64,000 nucleotides of DNA from Symsagittifera roscoffensis (GCF_963678635.1 NC_087069.1:30108776-30172775); one strand, 5' to 3'. Counted from the first letter of the stretch, positions 45,564-61,300 are shown. Program-made: numbers and translations. The notes: a model not told the origin generated them from the letters alone.

Positions 45564-45850
45564 CTAACACACACATACACAAGCTTATTTCTTCATTCCA
45601 ATTTGTTGCCACAATCAGTCAACTTGACCACTTAAATGACCAAAAATATTGCAACTTACCTTTTGAGACGTTTTACAAGGTTTTCACTCGTTTTGAAAAA
45701 AAAAACAGTTTTAAAACCTTTTACATCATTCAGATTCTTTAACTGAAAAAAATATTGATCAAAAAAGATACTTTTCTTACTGGCTAACCGCAACTGTCAA
45801 TATGGAAATTCATAATATGGAAAATCAAAACTCGCGAGCCAAAAAAGCTG
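45564..45850. other. No gene recognised
   Basis: AT-rich sequence between exon A and the LINE 3' end, presumably intron of the PAQR-like gene. Confidence 0.4.
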
Positions 45851-46376
45851 CATGTATATCTTAACCAGGGTCACAACAGCGGTTCTCTGTGAATAGCTGA
45901 TCTGCTCGTATATCGGTCCATTCCCTTGTGGATAAATCGTCTAAACCCGACTAGTTCCTTCTTAAACACCACATAGCCATGGCCCCTTGCATCAACTAAA
46001 TCATATCATCATCTTCATATCTAACTTTTAATTATGGTACTCTCTCTATCACATTAGATGGGGTTGGCAGTACCAGGTATTATCGAACTGCAGCTCGCCA
46101 TGGTAAACGGTTATGAGGGTCAGTGTTGTTAATGCATAAACCTTTCATATAATTACTCGCACAGAGGTAACCAAGTCTTTTTGGTCTCCTACGTCTTTTG
46201 ATGGATGAGATCCTCATATCACTGGCAACTTTGATGCATGAATCGAAGGGAGCGCGCTCAACATATCCAAACCAGTTTAAACGTCTGCTCTGCAGGACCT
46301 TGATAACGTCACACAAGCCGAGTTTATCATGAAGAGCACGTGGGCCATGAACACCGTGCTTATTAAGTATACTCAA
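45850..46376 (-). pseudogene. LINE 3' end: ORF2 C-terminal tail and 3' UTR
   Basis: The coding part (46083-46376) has the C-terminal tail of non-LTR retrotransposon polymerases: VLQSRRLNWFGYVERAP, then RRRRPKRLG (usually rGRPk..W), and a final PWRAAV (usually dR..WR..v). The sequence to ~45850 looks like the element's 3' UTR (GTTGTGACCCTGGTTAA). It is cut at 46376, where the 94-bp array starts. No reverse transcriptase core is present. Confidence 0.65.
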
Positions 46377-49300
46377 ACGACAGTGATGAGTGTCTGTGCG
46401 TTGGGGAGAGGGACATAGTAGACGAAGGTGGCTATGTCCATATGTAGTCGGCGGGTATAAGCATACTCACACGACAGTCATGTGTTTGGGAGAGGGACAG
46501 AGTGGACAAAGGTGGCTATGTCTATATGTAGTGGGCAGGTATAAGTATGCTCACACGACAGTCATGAATGTTTGTGTATTTGGGAGATGGATATAGTAGA
46601 CGAAGGTGGCTATATTCTATATGTAGAGGGCAGGTATAAGTATACTCACACGACAGTCAAAAGTGTCTGTGTGTTTGGGAGAGGGACATAGTAGACGAAG
46701 GTGGCTAAGTCTATTGGTTGTGGGCAGGTATAAAAATACTCACCCGACAGTCATGAGTGTCTGCGTGTTAGGGAGAGGGACAGAGCAGACGAAGGTGGCT
46801 AAGTCTATTGGTAGTGGGCAGGTATAAGTATACTCACACGAGTGTCTGTGTGTTTGGGAGAGGGACATAGTAGACGAAGGTGGCTATGTCTATATCAAAT
46901 GGGCAGGTATAAGTATACTCACACGACAGTCATGAGTGTCTCTGAGTTTGGAAGAGGGACAGAGTAGACGAAGGTGGCTATGTCTATATGTAGTGGGCAG
47001 GTATAAGTATACTCAAACGACAGTCAAGAGTGTCCGTGTATTTGGGAGAGGGACATAAAAGACGAAGGTGGCTATGTCCATATGTGGTCGGCGGGTATAG
47101 GCATACTCACACGACAGTCATGTGTTTGGGAGAGGGACAGAGTGGACAAAGGTGGCTATGTCTATATGTAGTGGGCAGGTATAAGTATGCTCACACGACA
47201 GTCATGAATGTTTGTGTATTTGGGAGATGGATATAGTAGACGAAGGTGGCTATATTCTATATGTAGAGGGCAGGTATAAGTATACTCACACGACAGTCAT
47301 GAGTGTCTGTGTGTCTGGGAGAGGGACATAGTAGACGAAGGTGGCTAAGTCTATTGGTTGTGGGCAGGTATAAAAATACTCACCCGACAGTCATGAGTGT
47401 CTGCGTGTTAGGGAGAGGGACAGAGCAGACAAAGGTGGCTAAGTCTATTGGTAGTGGGCAGGTATAATTATACTCACACGAGTGTCTGTGTGTTTGGGAG
47501 AGGGACATAGTAGACGAAGGTGGCTATGTCTATATCTAATGGGCAGGTATAAGTATACTCACACAACAGTCATGAGTGTCTCTGAGTTTGGAAGAGGGAC
47601 AGAGTAGACGAAGGTGGCTATGTCTATATATAGTGGGCAGGTATAAGTATACTCAAACGACAGTCAAGAGTGTCCGTGTGTTTGGGAGAGGGACAGAGTA
47701 GACGAAGGTGGCTAAGTCTATATGTAGTGGGCAGGTATAAGTATACTCACACGACAGTCGTAAGTGTCTCTGTGTTTGGAAGAGGGACAGAGTAGACGAA
47801 GGTGGCTATGTCTATATGTAGTGGGCAGGTATAAGTATTCTCACTGGACAGTCATGAGTGTCTGTGTGTTTGGGAGAGGGACAAATTAGACGAAGGTGGC
47901 TATATCTATATGTAGTGGGCAGGTAAAAGTAGACTCACACGACAATCATGAGTGTCTGTGTGTTTGAGAGAGGGACAGAGTAGACGAAGGTGGCTATGTC
48001 TATATGTAGTGGGCAGGTATAAGTATACTCACACGACAGTCATGAGTGTCTCTGTGTTTGGAAGAGGGACAGAGTAGACGAAGGTGGCTATGTCTATATG
48101 TAGTGGGCAGGTATAAGTAAACTCACACGACAGCCATGAGTGTCTGTGTGTTTGGGAGAGGGACAGAATAGACGAAGGTGGCTATGTCTAGATGTAGTGG
48201 ACAGTTATTAGTATACTCACACGACAGTCATGAGTGTCTGTGTGTTTGGGATAGGGACAGAATAGTAGAAGGTGGCTATGTCTATATGTAGTGGGCAGGT
48301 ATAAGTATAGTCAAACGACAGTCAAGAGTGTCCGTGTGTTTGTAAAGGGACAGAGTAGACGAAGGTGGCTATGTCTATATGTAGTGGGCAGGTATAAGTA
48401 TACTCACACGACAGTCATGAGTGTCTCTGTGTTTGGAAGAGGGACAGAGTAGACGAAGGTGGCTGTCTTTCTGTAGTGGGCAGGTAAATGTATACTCACA
48501 CGACAGTCATGAGTGTCTCTGTGTTTGGAAGAGGGCCAGAGTAGACGAAGTTGGCTATGTCTATATGTAGTGGGCAGGTATAAGTATACTCACACGACAG
48601 TCATGAGTGTCTGTGTGTTTGGGAGAGGGACAGAATAGACGAAGGTGGCTATGTCTACATGTAGTGGGCAGGTATAAGTATACTCACATGACAGTCATGA
48701 GTGTCTGTGTGTTTGGGAGAGGGACAGAGTAGACGAAGGTGGCTAAGTCTATATGTAGTGGGCAGGTATAAGTATACTCACACGACAGTCGTAAGTGTCT
48801 CTGTGTTTGGAAGAGGGACAGAGTAGACGAAGGTGGCTATGTCTATATGTAGTGGGCAGGTATAAGTATTCTCACTGGACAGTCATGAGTGTCTGTGTGT
48901 TTGGGAGAGGGACAAATTAGACGAAGGTGGCTATATCTATATGTAGTGGGCAGGTAAAAGTAGACTCACACGACAATCATGAGTGTCTGTGTGTTTGAGA
49001 GAGGGACAGAGTAGACGAAGGTGGCTATGTCTATATGTAGTGGGCAGGTATAAGTATACTCACACGACAGTCATGAGTGTCTCTGTGTTTGGAAGAGGGA
49101 CAGAGTAGACGAAGGTGGCTATGTCTATATGTAGTGGGCAGGTATAAGTAAACTCACACGACAGCCATGAGTGTCTGTGTGTTTGGAGAGGGACAGAATA
49201 GACGAAGGTGGCTATGTCTAGATGTAGTGGACAGTTATTAGTATACTCACACGACAGTCATGAGTGTCTGTGTGTTTGGGATAGGGACAGAATAGTAGAA

Positions 49301-52300
49301 GGTGGCTATGTCTATATGTAGTGGACAGGTATAAGTATAGTCAAACGACAGTCAAGAGTGTCCGTGTGTTTGTAAAGGGACAGAGTAGACGAAGGTGGCT
49401 ATGTCTATATGTAGTGGGCAGGTATAAGTATACTCACACGACAGTCATGAGTGTCTCTGTGTTTGGAAGAGGGACAGAGTAGACGAAGGTGGCTGTCTTT
49501 CTGTAGTGGGCAGGTAAATGTATACTCACACGACAGTCATGAGTGTCTCTGTGTTTGGAAGAGGGCCAGAGTAGACGAAGTTGGCTATGTCTATATGTAG
49601 TGGGCAGGTATAAGTATACTCACACGACAGTCATGAGTGTCTGTGTGTTTGGGAGAGGGGACAGAATAGACGAAGGTGGCTATGTCTACATGTAGTGGGC
49701 AGGTATAAGTATACTCACATGACAGTCATGAGTGTCTGTGTGTTTGGAGAGGGACAGAGTAGACGAAGGTGGCTATGTCTATATGTAGTGGGCATGTATA
49801 AGTATACTCACACGACAGTCATGAGTGTCCTGTGTGTTTGGAAGAGGGACAGAGTAGACGAAGGTGGCTATGCCTATATGTAGTGGGGGCAGGTATAAGT
49901 ACACTCGAAACGACAGTCAAGAGTGTCCGTGTGTTTGGGAGAGGGACAGAGTAGAAGAAGGTGGCTAAGTCTATATGTAGTGGGCAGTATAAGTATACTC
50001 ACACGACAGTCGTGAGTGTCTCTGTGTTTGGAAGAGAGACATAGTATACGAAGGTGGCTATGTCTATATGTAGTGGGCAGGTATAAGTATTCTCACTGGA
50101 CAGTCATGAGTGTCTGTGTGTTTGGGAGCGGGACAGATTAGACGAAGGTGGCTATGTATAAATGTAGTGGGTAGGTATAAGTATACTCACACGACAATCA
50201 TGAGTGTCTGTGTGTTTGGAAGAGGGACAGAGTAGACGAAAGGTGGCTATGTCTATATGTAGTGGGCAGGTATAAGTATACTCACACGACAGTCATGAGT
50301 GTATCTGTGTTTGGAAGAGGGACAGAGTAGACGAAGGTGGCTATGTCTATATGTAGTGGGCAGGTATAAGTATACTCACACGACAGCCATGAGTGTCTGT
50401 GTGTTTGGGAGAGGGACAAAATAGACGAAGGTGGCTATGTCTAGATGTAGTGGGCAGTTATTAGTATACTCACACGACAGTCATGAGTGTCTCTGTGTTT
50501 GGGAGAGGGACAGAATAGAGGAAGGTGGCTATGTCTATATGTAGTGGGCAGGTATAAGTATACTCACACGACAGTCATGAGTGTCTGTGTGTTTGGTAGA
50601 TGGACAGAGTAGACGAAGGTGGCTATGTCCTATATGTAGTGAGCAGGTATAAGTATACTCACACGACAGTCATGAGTGGTCTCTGTGTTTGGAAGAGGGA
50701 CAGAGTAGACGAAGGTGGCTATGTCTTTATGTAGTGGGCAGGTATAAGTATACTCACACGACAGTCATGAGTGTCTCTGTGTTTGGAAGAGGGACAGAGT
50801 AGACGAAGGTGGCTATGTCTATATGTAGTGGGCAGGTATAAGTATACTCACACGACAGTCCATGAGTGTCTGTGTGTTTGGGAGAGGGACAGAGTAGACG
50901 AAGGTGGCTATGTCTGCATTAGTGGGCAGGTATAAGTATACTCACACGACAGTCATGAGTGTCTGTGTGTTTGGGAGAGGGACAGAGTAGACGAAGGTGG
51001 CTATGTCTATATGTAGTGGGAAACGAGAGTCATGAGTGTCTGTGTGTTTGGGAGAGGGACAGAGTAGACGAAGGTGGCTATGTCTATATGTAGTGGGCAG
51101 GTATAAGTATACTCACACGACAGTCATGAGTGTCTCTGTGTTTGGAAGAGAACAGAGTAGACGAAGGTGGCTATGTCTATATGTAGTGGGCAGGTATAAG
51201 TATACTCACACGACAGTCATGAGTGTCTCTGTGTTTGGAAGAGAACAGAGTAGACGAAGGGTGGCTATGTCTATATGTAGTGGGCAGGTATAAGTATACT
51301 CACACGACAGTCATGAGGGTCTCTGTGTTTGGGAGAGGGAAAGAGTAGACGAAGGTGGCTATGTCTATATGTAGTGGGCAGGTATAAGAATACTCACACG
51401 ACAGTCATGAGTGTCTGTGTGTTTGGGAGAGAGACCAGAGTAGAGGAAGGTGGCTATGTCTATATGTAGTGGGCAGGTATAAGTATACTCACACGACAGT
51501 CATGGTTGTCTGTGTGTTGGAAGAGGGACAGAGTAGACGAAGGTGGCTATGCCTATATGTAGTGGGCAGGTATAAGTATACTCGAAACGACAGTCAAGAG
51601 TGTCCGTGTGTTTGGGAGAGGGACAGAGTAGAAGAAGGTGGCTAAGTCTATATGTAGTGGGCAGGTATAAGTATACTCACACGACAGTCGTGAGTGTCCT
51701 CTGTGTTTGGAAGAGAGACAGANNNNNNNNNNNNNNNNNNNNNNNNNNNNNNNNNNNNNNNNNNNNNNNNNNNNNNNNNNNNNNNNNNNNNNNNNNNNNN
51801 NNNNNNNNNNNNNNNNNNNNNNNNNNNNNNNNNNNNNNNNNNNNNNNNNNNNNNNNNNNNNNNNNNNNNNNNNNNNNNNNNNNNNNNNNNNNNNNNNNNN
51901 NNNNNNNNNNNNNNNNNNNNNNGTAGACGAAGGTGGCTATGTCTATATGTAATGGGCAGTATTAGTATGCTCACACGACAGTCATGAGTGTCTGTGTGTT
52001 TGGGGAGAGGGACAGAATAGACGAAGGTGGCTATGTCTATATGTAGTGGGCAGGTATAAGTATACTCACACGACAGTCATGAGTGTCTGTGTGTTTGTAA
52101 AGGGACAGAGTAGATGAAGGTGGCTATGTCTATATGTAGTGGGCAGGTATAAGTATACTCACACGACAGTCATGAGTGTCTCTGTGTTTGGAAGAGGGAC
52201 AGAGTAGACGAAGGTGGCTGTCTTTCTGTAGTGGGCAGGTATAAGTATACTCACACGACAGTCATGAGTGTCTCTGTGTTTGGAAGAGGGCCAGAGTAGA

Positions 52301-55300
52301 CGAAGTTGGCTATGTCTATATGTAGTGGGCAGGTATAAGTATACTCACACGACAGTCATGAGTGTCTGTGTGTTTGGGAGAGGGACAGAATAGACGAAGG
52401 TGGCTATGTCTACATGTAGTGGGCAGGTATAAGTATACTCACACGACAGTCATGAGTGTCTGTGTGTTTGGGAGAGGGACAGAGTAGACGAAGGTGGCTA
52501 TGTCTATATGTAGTGGGCATGTATAAGTATACTCACACGACAGTCATGAGTGTCTGTGTGTTTGGAAGAGGGACAGAGTAGACGAAGGTGGCTATGTCTA
52601 TATGTAGTGGGCAGGTATAAGTATACTCGAAACGACAGTCAAGAGTGTCCGTGTGTTTGGGAGAGGGACAGAGTAGAAGAAGGTGGCTAAGTCTATATGT
52701 AGTGGGCAGGTATAAGTATACTCACACGACAGTCGTGAGTGTCTCTGTGTTTGGAAGAGAGACAGAGTATACGAAGGTGGCTATGTCTATATGTAGTGGT
52801 CAGGTATAAGTATTCTCACTGGACAGTCATGAGTGTCTGTGTGTTTGGGAGCGGGACAGATTAGACGAAGGTGGCTATGTCTAAATGTAGTGGGCAGGTA
52901 TAAGTATACTCACACGACAGTCATGCGTGTCTCTGTGTTTGGAAGAGAACAGAGTAGACGAAGGTGGCTATGTCTATATGTAATGGGCAGTTATTAGTAT
53001 GCTCACACGACAGTCATGAGTGTCTGTGTGTTTGGGAGAGGGACAGAATAGACAAAGGTGGCTATGTCTATATGTAGTGGGCAGGTATAAGTATACTCAC
53101 ACGACAGTCATGAGTGTCTGTGTGTTTGTAAAGGGACAGAGTAGATGAAGGTGGCTATGTCTATATGTAGTGGGCAGGTATAAGTATACTCACACGACAG
53201 TCATGAGTGTCTCTGTGTTTGGAAGAGGGACAGAGTAGACGAAGGTGGCTGTCTTTCTGTAGTGGGCAGGTATAAGTATACTCACACGACAGTCATGAGT
53301 GTCTCTGTGTTTGGAAGAGGGACAGAGTAGACGAGGGTGGCTATGTCTATATGTAGTGGGCAGGTATAAGTATACTCACACGACAGTCATGAGTGTCTCT
53401 GTGTTTGGAAGAGGGACAGAGTAGACGAGGGTGGCTATGTCTATATGTAGTGGGCAGGTATAAGCATACTCACACGACAGTCATGAGTGTCTCTGTGTTT
53501 GGAAGAGAACAGAGTAGACGAAGGTGGCTATGTCTATATGTAGTGGGCAGGTATAAGTATACTCACACGACAGTCATGAGGGTCTCTGTGTTTGGGAGAG
53601 GGACAGAGTAGACGAAGGTGGCTAAGTCTATTGGTAGTGGGCAGGTATAAGTATACTCACACGACAGTCATGAGTGTCTATGTGTTTGGGAGAGGGACAT
53701 AGTAGACGAAGGTGGCTAAGTCTATTGGTAGTGGGCAGGTATAATTATACTCATACGAGTGTCTGTGTGTTTGGGAGAGGGACATGGTAGACGAAGGTGG
53801 CTATGTCTATATGTAATGGGCAGGTATAAGTATACTCACACGACAGTTATGAGTGTCTGTGTGTTTGGGAGAGGGACAGCATAGACGAAGGTGGCTATGT
53901 CTATATGTAGTGGGCAGGTATAAGTATACTCACACGACAGTCATGAGTGTCTGTGTGTTTGTAAAGGAACAGAGTAGACGAAGGTGGCTATGTCTATTGG
54001 TAGTGGGCAGGTATAAGTATACTCACACGACAGTCATGAGTGTCTATGTGTTTGGGAGAGGGACATAGTAGACGAAGGTGGCTAAGTCTATTGGTAGTGG
54101 GCAGGTATAATTATACTCATACGAGTGTCTGTGTGTTTGGGAGAGGGACATGGTAGACGAAGGTGGCTATGTCTGTATGTAATGGGCAGTTATTAGTATG
54201 CTCACACGACAGTCATGAGTGTCTGTGTGTTTGGGAGAGGGACAGAATAGACGAAGGTGGCTATGTCTATATGTAGTGGGCAGGTATAAGTATACTCACA
54301 CGACAGTCATGAGTGTCTGTGTGTTTGTAAAGGGACAGAGTAGATGAAGGTGGCTATGTCTATATGTAGTGGGCAGGTATAAGTATACTCACACGACAGT
54401 CATGAGTGTCTCTGTGTTTGGAAGAGGGACAGAGTAGACGAAGGTGGCTGTCTTTCTGTAGTGGGCAGGTATAAGTATACTCACACGACAGTCATGAGTG
54501 TCTCTGTGTTTGGAAGAGGGCCAGAGTAGACGAAGTTGGCTATGTCTATACGTAGTGGGCAGGTATAAGTATACTCACACGACAGTCATGAGTGTCTGTG
54601 TGTTTGGGAGAGGGACAGAATAGACGAAGGTGGCTATGTCTACATGTAGTGGGCAGGTATAAGTATACTCACACGACAGTCATGAGTGTCTGTGTGTTTG
54701 GGAGAGGAACAGAGTAGACGAAGGTGGCTATGTCTATATGTAGTGGGCATGTATAAGTATACTCACACGACAGTCATGAGTTTCTGTGTGTTTGGAAGAG
54801 GGACAGAGTAGACGAAGGTGGCTATGTCTATATGTAGTGGGCAGGTATAAGTATACTCGAAACGACAGTCAAGAGTGTCCGTGTGTTTGGGAGAGGGACA
54901 GAGTAGAAGAAGGTGGCTATGTCTATATGTAGTGGGCAGGTATAAGTATACTCGAAACGACAGTCAAGAGTGTCTGTGTGTTTGGAAGAGGGACAGAGTA
55001 GACGAAGGTGGCTATGTCTATATGTAGTGGGCAGGTATAAGTATACTCGAAACGACAGTCATGAGTGTCTGTGTGTTTGGAAGAGGGACAGAGTAGACGA
55101 AGGTGGCTATGTCTATATGTAGTGGGCAGGTATAAGTATACTCGAAACGACAGTCATGAGTGTCTCTGTGTTTGGAAGAGGGACAGAGTAGACGAAGGTG
55201 GCTGTCTTTCTGTAGTGGGCAGGTATAAGTATACTCACACGACAGTCATGAGTGTCTCTGTGTTTGGAAGAGGGCCAGAGTAGACGAAGGTGGCTATGTC

Positions 55301-58300
55301 TATATGTAGTGGGCAGGTATAAGTATACTCGAAACGACAGTCATGAGTGTCTGTGTGTTTGGAAGAGGGACAGAGTAGACGAAGGTGGCTATGTCTATAT
55401 GTAGTGGGCAGGTATAAGTATACTCGAAACGACAGTCATGAGTGTCTCTGTGTTTGGAAGAGGGACAGAGTAGACGAAGGTGGCTGTCTTTCTGTAGTGG
55501 GCAGGTATAAGTATACTCACACGACAGTCATGAGTGTCTCTGTGTTTGGAAGAGGGCCAGAGTAGACGAAGTTGGCTATGTCTATATGTAGTGGGCAGGT
55601 ATAAGTATACTCACACGACAGTCGTGAGTGTCTCTGTGTTTGGAAGAGAGACAGAGTATACGAAGGTGGCTATGTCTATATGTAGTGGTCAGGTATAAGT
55701 ATTCTCACTGGACAGTCATGAGTGTCTGTGTGTTTGGGAGCGGGACAGATTAGACGAAGGTGGCTATGTCTAAATGTAGTGGGCAGGTATAAGTATACTC
55801 ACACGACAGTCATGAGTGTCCGTGTGTTTGGGAGAGGGACAGAGTAGAAGAAGGTGGCTATGTCTATATGTAGTGGGCAGGTATAAGTATACTCGAAACG
55901 ACAGTCAAGAGTGTCTGTGTGTTTGGAAGAGGGACAGAGTAGACGAAGGTGGCTATGTCTATATGTAGTGGGCAGGTATAAGTATACTCGAAACGACAGT
56001 CATGAGTGTCTGTGTGTTTGGAAGAGGGACAGAGTAGACGAAGGTGGCTATGTCTATATGTAGTGGGCAGGTATAAGTATACTCGAAACGACAGTCATGA
56101 GTGTCTCTGTGTTTGGAAGAGGGACAGAGTAGACGAAGGTGGCTGTCTTTCTGTAGTGGGCAGGTATAAGTATACTCACACGACAGTCATGAGTGTCTCT
56201 GTGTTTGGAAGAGGGCCAGAGTAGACGAAGTTGGCTATGTCTATATGTAGTGGGCAGGTATAAGTATACTCACACGACAGTCGTGAGTGTCTCTGTGTTT
56301 GGAAGAGAGACAGAGTATACGAAGGTGGCTATGTCTATATGTAGTGGTCAGGTATAAGTATTCTCACTGGACAGTCATGAGTGTCTGTGTGTTTGGGAGC
56401 GGGACAGATTAGACGAAGGTGGCTATGTCTAAATGTAGTGGGCAGGTATAAGTATACTCACACGACAGTCATGAGTGTCTCTGTGTTTGGAAGAGAACAG
56501 AGTAGACGAAGGTGGCTATGTCTATATGTAATGGGCAGTTATTAGTATGCTCACACGACAGTCATGAGTGTCTGTGTGTTTGGGAGAGGGACAGAATAGA
56601 CAAAGGTGGCTATGTCTATATGTAGTGGGCAGGTATAAGTATACTCACACGACAGTCATGAGTGTCTGTGTGTTTGTAAAGGGACAGAGTAGATGAAGGT
56701 GGCTATGTCTATATGTAGTGGGCAGGTATAAGTATACTCACACGACAGTCATGAGTGTCTCTGTGTTTGGAAGAGGGACAGAGTAGACGAAGGTGGCTGT
56801 CTTTCTGTAGTGGGCAGGTATAAGTATACTCACACGACAGTCATGAGTGTCTCTGTGTTTGGAAGAGGGCCAGAGTAGACGAAGTTGGCTATGTCTATAT
56901 GTAGTGGGCAGGTATAAGTATACTCACACGACAGTCATGAGTGTCTGTGTGTTTGGGAGAGGGACAGAATAGACGAAGGTGGCTATGTCTACATGTAGTG
57001 GGCAGGTATAAGTATACTCACACGACAGTCATGAGTGTCTGTGTGTTTGGGAGAGGGACAGAGTAGACGAAGGTGGCTATGTCTATATGTAGTGGGCATG
57101 TATAAGTATACTCACACGACAGTCATGAGCGTCTGTGTGTTTGGAAGAGGGACAGAGTAGACGAAGGTGGCTATGTCTATATGTAGTGGGCAGGTATAAG
57201 TATACTCGAAACGACAGTCAAGAGTGTCCGTGTGTTTGGGAGAGGGACAGAGTAGAAGAAGGTGGCTAAGTCTATATGTAGTGGGCAGGTATAAGTATAC
57301 TCACACGACAGTCATGAGTGTCTCTGTGTTTGGAAGAGAGACAGAGTATACGAAGGTGGCTATATCTATATGTAGTGGTCAGGTATAAGTATTCTCACTG
57401 GACAGTCATGAGTGTCTGTGTGTTTGGGAGCGGGACAGATTAGACGAAGGTGGCTATGTCTAAATGTAGTGGGCAGGTATAAGTATACTCACACGACAAT
57501 CATGAGTGTCTGTGTGTTTGGAAGAGGGACAGAGTAGACGAAGGTGGCTATGTCTATATGTAGTGGGCAGGTATAAGTATACTCACACAACAGTCATGAG
57601 TGTCTCTGTGTTTGGAAGAGGGACAGAGTAGAAGAAGGTGGCTATGTCTATATGTAGTGGGCAGGTATAAGTATACTCACACGACAGCCATGAATGTCTT
57701 TGTGTTTGGGAGAGGGACAGAATAGACGAAGGTGGCTATGTCTAGATGTAGTGGGCAGTTATTAGTATACTCACACGACAGTCATGAGTGTCTCTGTGTT
57801 TGGGAGAGGGACAGAATAGACGAAGGTGGCTATGTCTATATGTAGTGGGCAGGTATAAGTATACTCACACGACAGTCATGAGTGTCTGTGTGTTTTGTAG
57901 AGGGACAGAGTAGACGAAGGTGGCTATGTCTATATGTAGTGGGCAGGTATAAGTATACTCACACGACAGTCATGAGTGTCTCTGTGTTTGGAAGAGGGAC
58001 AGAGTAGACGAAGGTGGCTATGTCTTTATGTAGTGGGCAGGTATAAGTATACTCACACGACAGTCATGAGTGTCTCTGTGTTTGGAAGAGGGACAGAGTA
58101 GACGAAGGTGGCTATGTATATATGTAGTGGGCAGGTATAAGTATACTCACACGACAGTCATGAGTGTCTGTGTGTTTGGGAGAGGGACAGAGTAGACGAA
58201 GGTGGCTATGTCTGCATGTAGTGGGCAGGTATAAGTATACTCACACGACAGTCATGAGTGTCTGTGTGTTTGAGAGAGGGACAGAGTAGACGAAGGTGGC

Positions 58301-61300
58301 TATGTCTATCTGTAGTGGGCAGGTATAAGTATACTCACATGAGAGTCATGAGTGTCTGTGTGTTTGGGAGAGGGACAGAGTAGACGAAGGTGGCTATGTC
58401 TATATGTAGTGGGCAGGTATAAGTATACTCTCACGACAGTCATGATTGTCTCTGTGTTTGGAAGAGGGACAGAGTAGACGAAGGTGGCTATGTCTATATG
58501 TAGTGGGCAGGTATAAGTATACTCACACGACAGTCATGAGTGTCTCTGTGTTTGGAAGAGAACAGAGTAGACGAAGGTGGCTATGTCTATATGTAGTGGG
58601 CAGGTATAAGTATACTCACACGACAGTCATGAGGGTCTCTGTGTTTGGGAGAGGGAAAGAGTAGACGAAGGTGGCTATGTCTATATGTAGTGGGCAGGTA
58701 TAAGAATACTCACACGACAGTCATGAGTGTCTGTGTGTTTGGGAGAGAGACAGAGTAGAGGAAGGTGGCTATGTCTATATGTAGTGGGCAGGTATAAGTA
58801 TACTCACACGACAGTCATGAGTGTCTCTGTGTTTGGGAGAGGGACAGAGTAGACGAAGGTGGCTATGTCTATATGTAGTGGGCAGGTATAAGTATATTCA
58901 AACGACAATCATGAGTGTCTGTGTGTTTGGGAGAGGGACAGAGTAGACGAAGGTGGCTATGTCTATATGTAGTGGGCAGGAATAAGTATACTCACACGAC
59001 AGTCATGAATGTTTGTGTATTTGGGAGATGGACATAGTAGACGAAGGTGGCTATGTCTATATGTAGAGGGCAGGTATAAGTATACTCACTGGACAGTCAT
59101 GAGTGTGTGTGTTTGGGAGAGGGACATAGTAGACGAAGGTGGCTAAGTCTATTGGTAGTGGGCAGGTATAAGTATACTCACACGACAGTCATGAGTGTCT
59201 GTGTGTTTGGGAGAGGGACAGAGCAGACGAAGGTGGCTAAGTCTATTGGTAGTGGGCAGGTATAAGTATACTCACACGACAGTCATGAGTGTCTATGTGT
59301 TTGGGAGAGGGACATAGTAGACGAAGGTGGCTAAGTCTATTGGTAGTGGGCAGGTATAATTATACTCATACGAGTGTCTGTGTGTTTGGGAGAGGGACAT
59401 GGTAGACGAAGGTGGCTATGTCTGTATGTAATGGGCAGGTATAAGTATACTCACACGACAGTCATGAGTGTCTCTGTGTTTGGAAGAGGGACAGGGAAGA
59501 CGAAGGTGGCTATGTCTATATGTAGTGGGCAGGTATAAGTATACTCAAACGACAGTCAAGAGTGTCTGTGTGTTTGGGAGAGGGACAGAGTAGACGAAGG
59601 TGGCTATCTCTATATGTAGTGGGCAGGTATAAGTATACTCACACGACAGTCATGAGTGTCTCTGTGTTTGGAAGAGGGACAGAGTAGACGAAGGTGGCTA
59701 TGTCTATATGTAATGGGCAGGTATAAGTATACTCACACGACAGTCATGAGTGTCTCTGTGTTTGGAAGACGGACTGAGTAGACGAAGGTGGCTATGTCTA
59801 TATGTAGTGGGCAGGTATAAGTATACTCACACGAGAGTCATGAGTGTCTGTGTGTTTGGGAGAGGGACAGAGTAGACGAAGGTGGCTATGTCTATATGTA
59901 GTGGGCAGGTATAAGTATACTCTCACGACAGTCATGAGTGTCTGTGTGTTTGGGAGAGAGACAGAGTAGAGGAAGGTGGCTATGTCTATATGTAGTGGGC
60001 AGGTATAAGTATACTCACACGACAGTCATGAGTGTCTCTGTGTTTGGGAGAGGGACAGAGTAGACGAAGGTGGCTATGTCTATATGTAGTGGGCAGGTAT
60101 AAGTATATTCAAACGACAATCATGAGTGTCTGTGTGTTTGGGAGAGGGACAGAGTAGACGAAGGTGGCTATGTCTATATGTAGTGGGCAGGAATAAGTAT
60201 ACTCACACGACAGTCATGAATGTTTGTGTATTTGGGAGATGGACATAGTAGACGAAGGTGGCTATGTCTATATGTAGAGGGCAGGTATAAGTATACTCAC
60301 TGGACAGTCATGAGTGTGTGTGTTTGGGAGAAGGACATAGTAGAGGAAGGTGGCTAAGTCTATTGGTAGTGGGCAGGTATAAGTATACTCACACGACAGT
60401 CATGAGTGTCTGTGTGTTTGGGAGAGGGACAGAGCAGACGAAGGTGGCTAAGTCTATTGGTAGTGGGCAGGTATAAGTATACTCACACGACAGTCATGAG
60501 TGTCTATGTGTTTGGGAGAGGGACATAGTAGACGAAGGTGGCTAAGTCTATTGGTAGTGGGCAGGTATAATTATACTCATACGAGTGTCTGTGTGTTTGG
60601 GAGAGGGACATGGTAGACGAAGGTGGCTATGTCTGTATGTAATGGGCAGGTATAAGTATACTCACACGACAGTCATGAGTGTCTCTGTGTTTGGAAGAGG
60701 GACAGGGAAGACGAAGGTGGCTATGTCTATATGTAGTGGGCAGGTATAAGTATACTCAAACGACAGTCAAGAGTGTCTCTGTGTTTGGGAGAGGGACAGA
60801 GTAGACGAAGGTGGCTATGTCTATATGTAGTGGGCAGGTATAAGTATACTCACACGACAGTCATGAGTGTCTCTGTGTTTGGAAGAGGGACAGAGTAGAC
60901 GAAGGTGGCTATGTCTATATGTAATGGGCAGGTATAAGTATACTCACACGACAGTCATGAGTGTCTCTGTGTTTGGAAGACGGACTGAGTAGACGAAGGT
61001 GGCTATGTCTATATGTAGTGGGCAGGTATAAGTACACTCACACGAGAGTCATGAGTGTCTGTGTGTTTGGGAGAGGGACAGAGTAGACGAAGGTGGCTAT
61101 GTCTATATGTAGTGGGCAGGTATAAGTATACTCTCACGACAGTCATGAGTGTCTGTGTGTTTGGGAGAGAGACAGAGTAGAGGAAGGTGGCTATGTCTAT
61201 ATGTAGTGGGCAGGTATAAGTATACTCACACGACAGTCATGAGTGTCTCTGTGTTTGGGAGAGGGACAGAGTAGACGAAGGTGGCTATGTCTATATGTAG

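Noticed and set aside
45318-45612. Alternative frames over exon A, both strands
   Set aside because: Only the minus frame reading LFNSVAWPVFC... has matching splice phases with exon B and a membrane-protein pattern. The others are shadows.
51600-51987. Open frames running through the run of Ns
   Set aside because: They exist only because Ns do not encode stops; this is an assembly gap.
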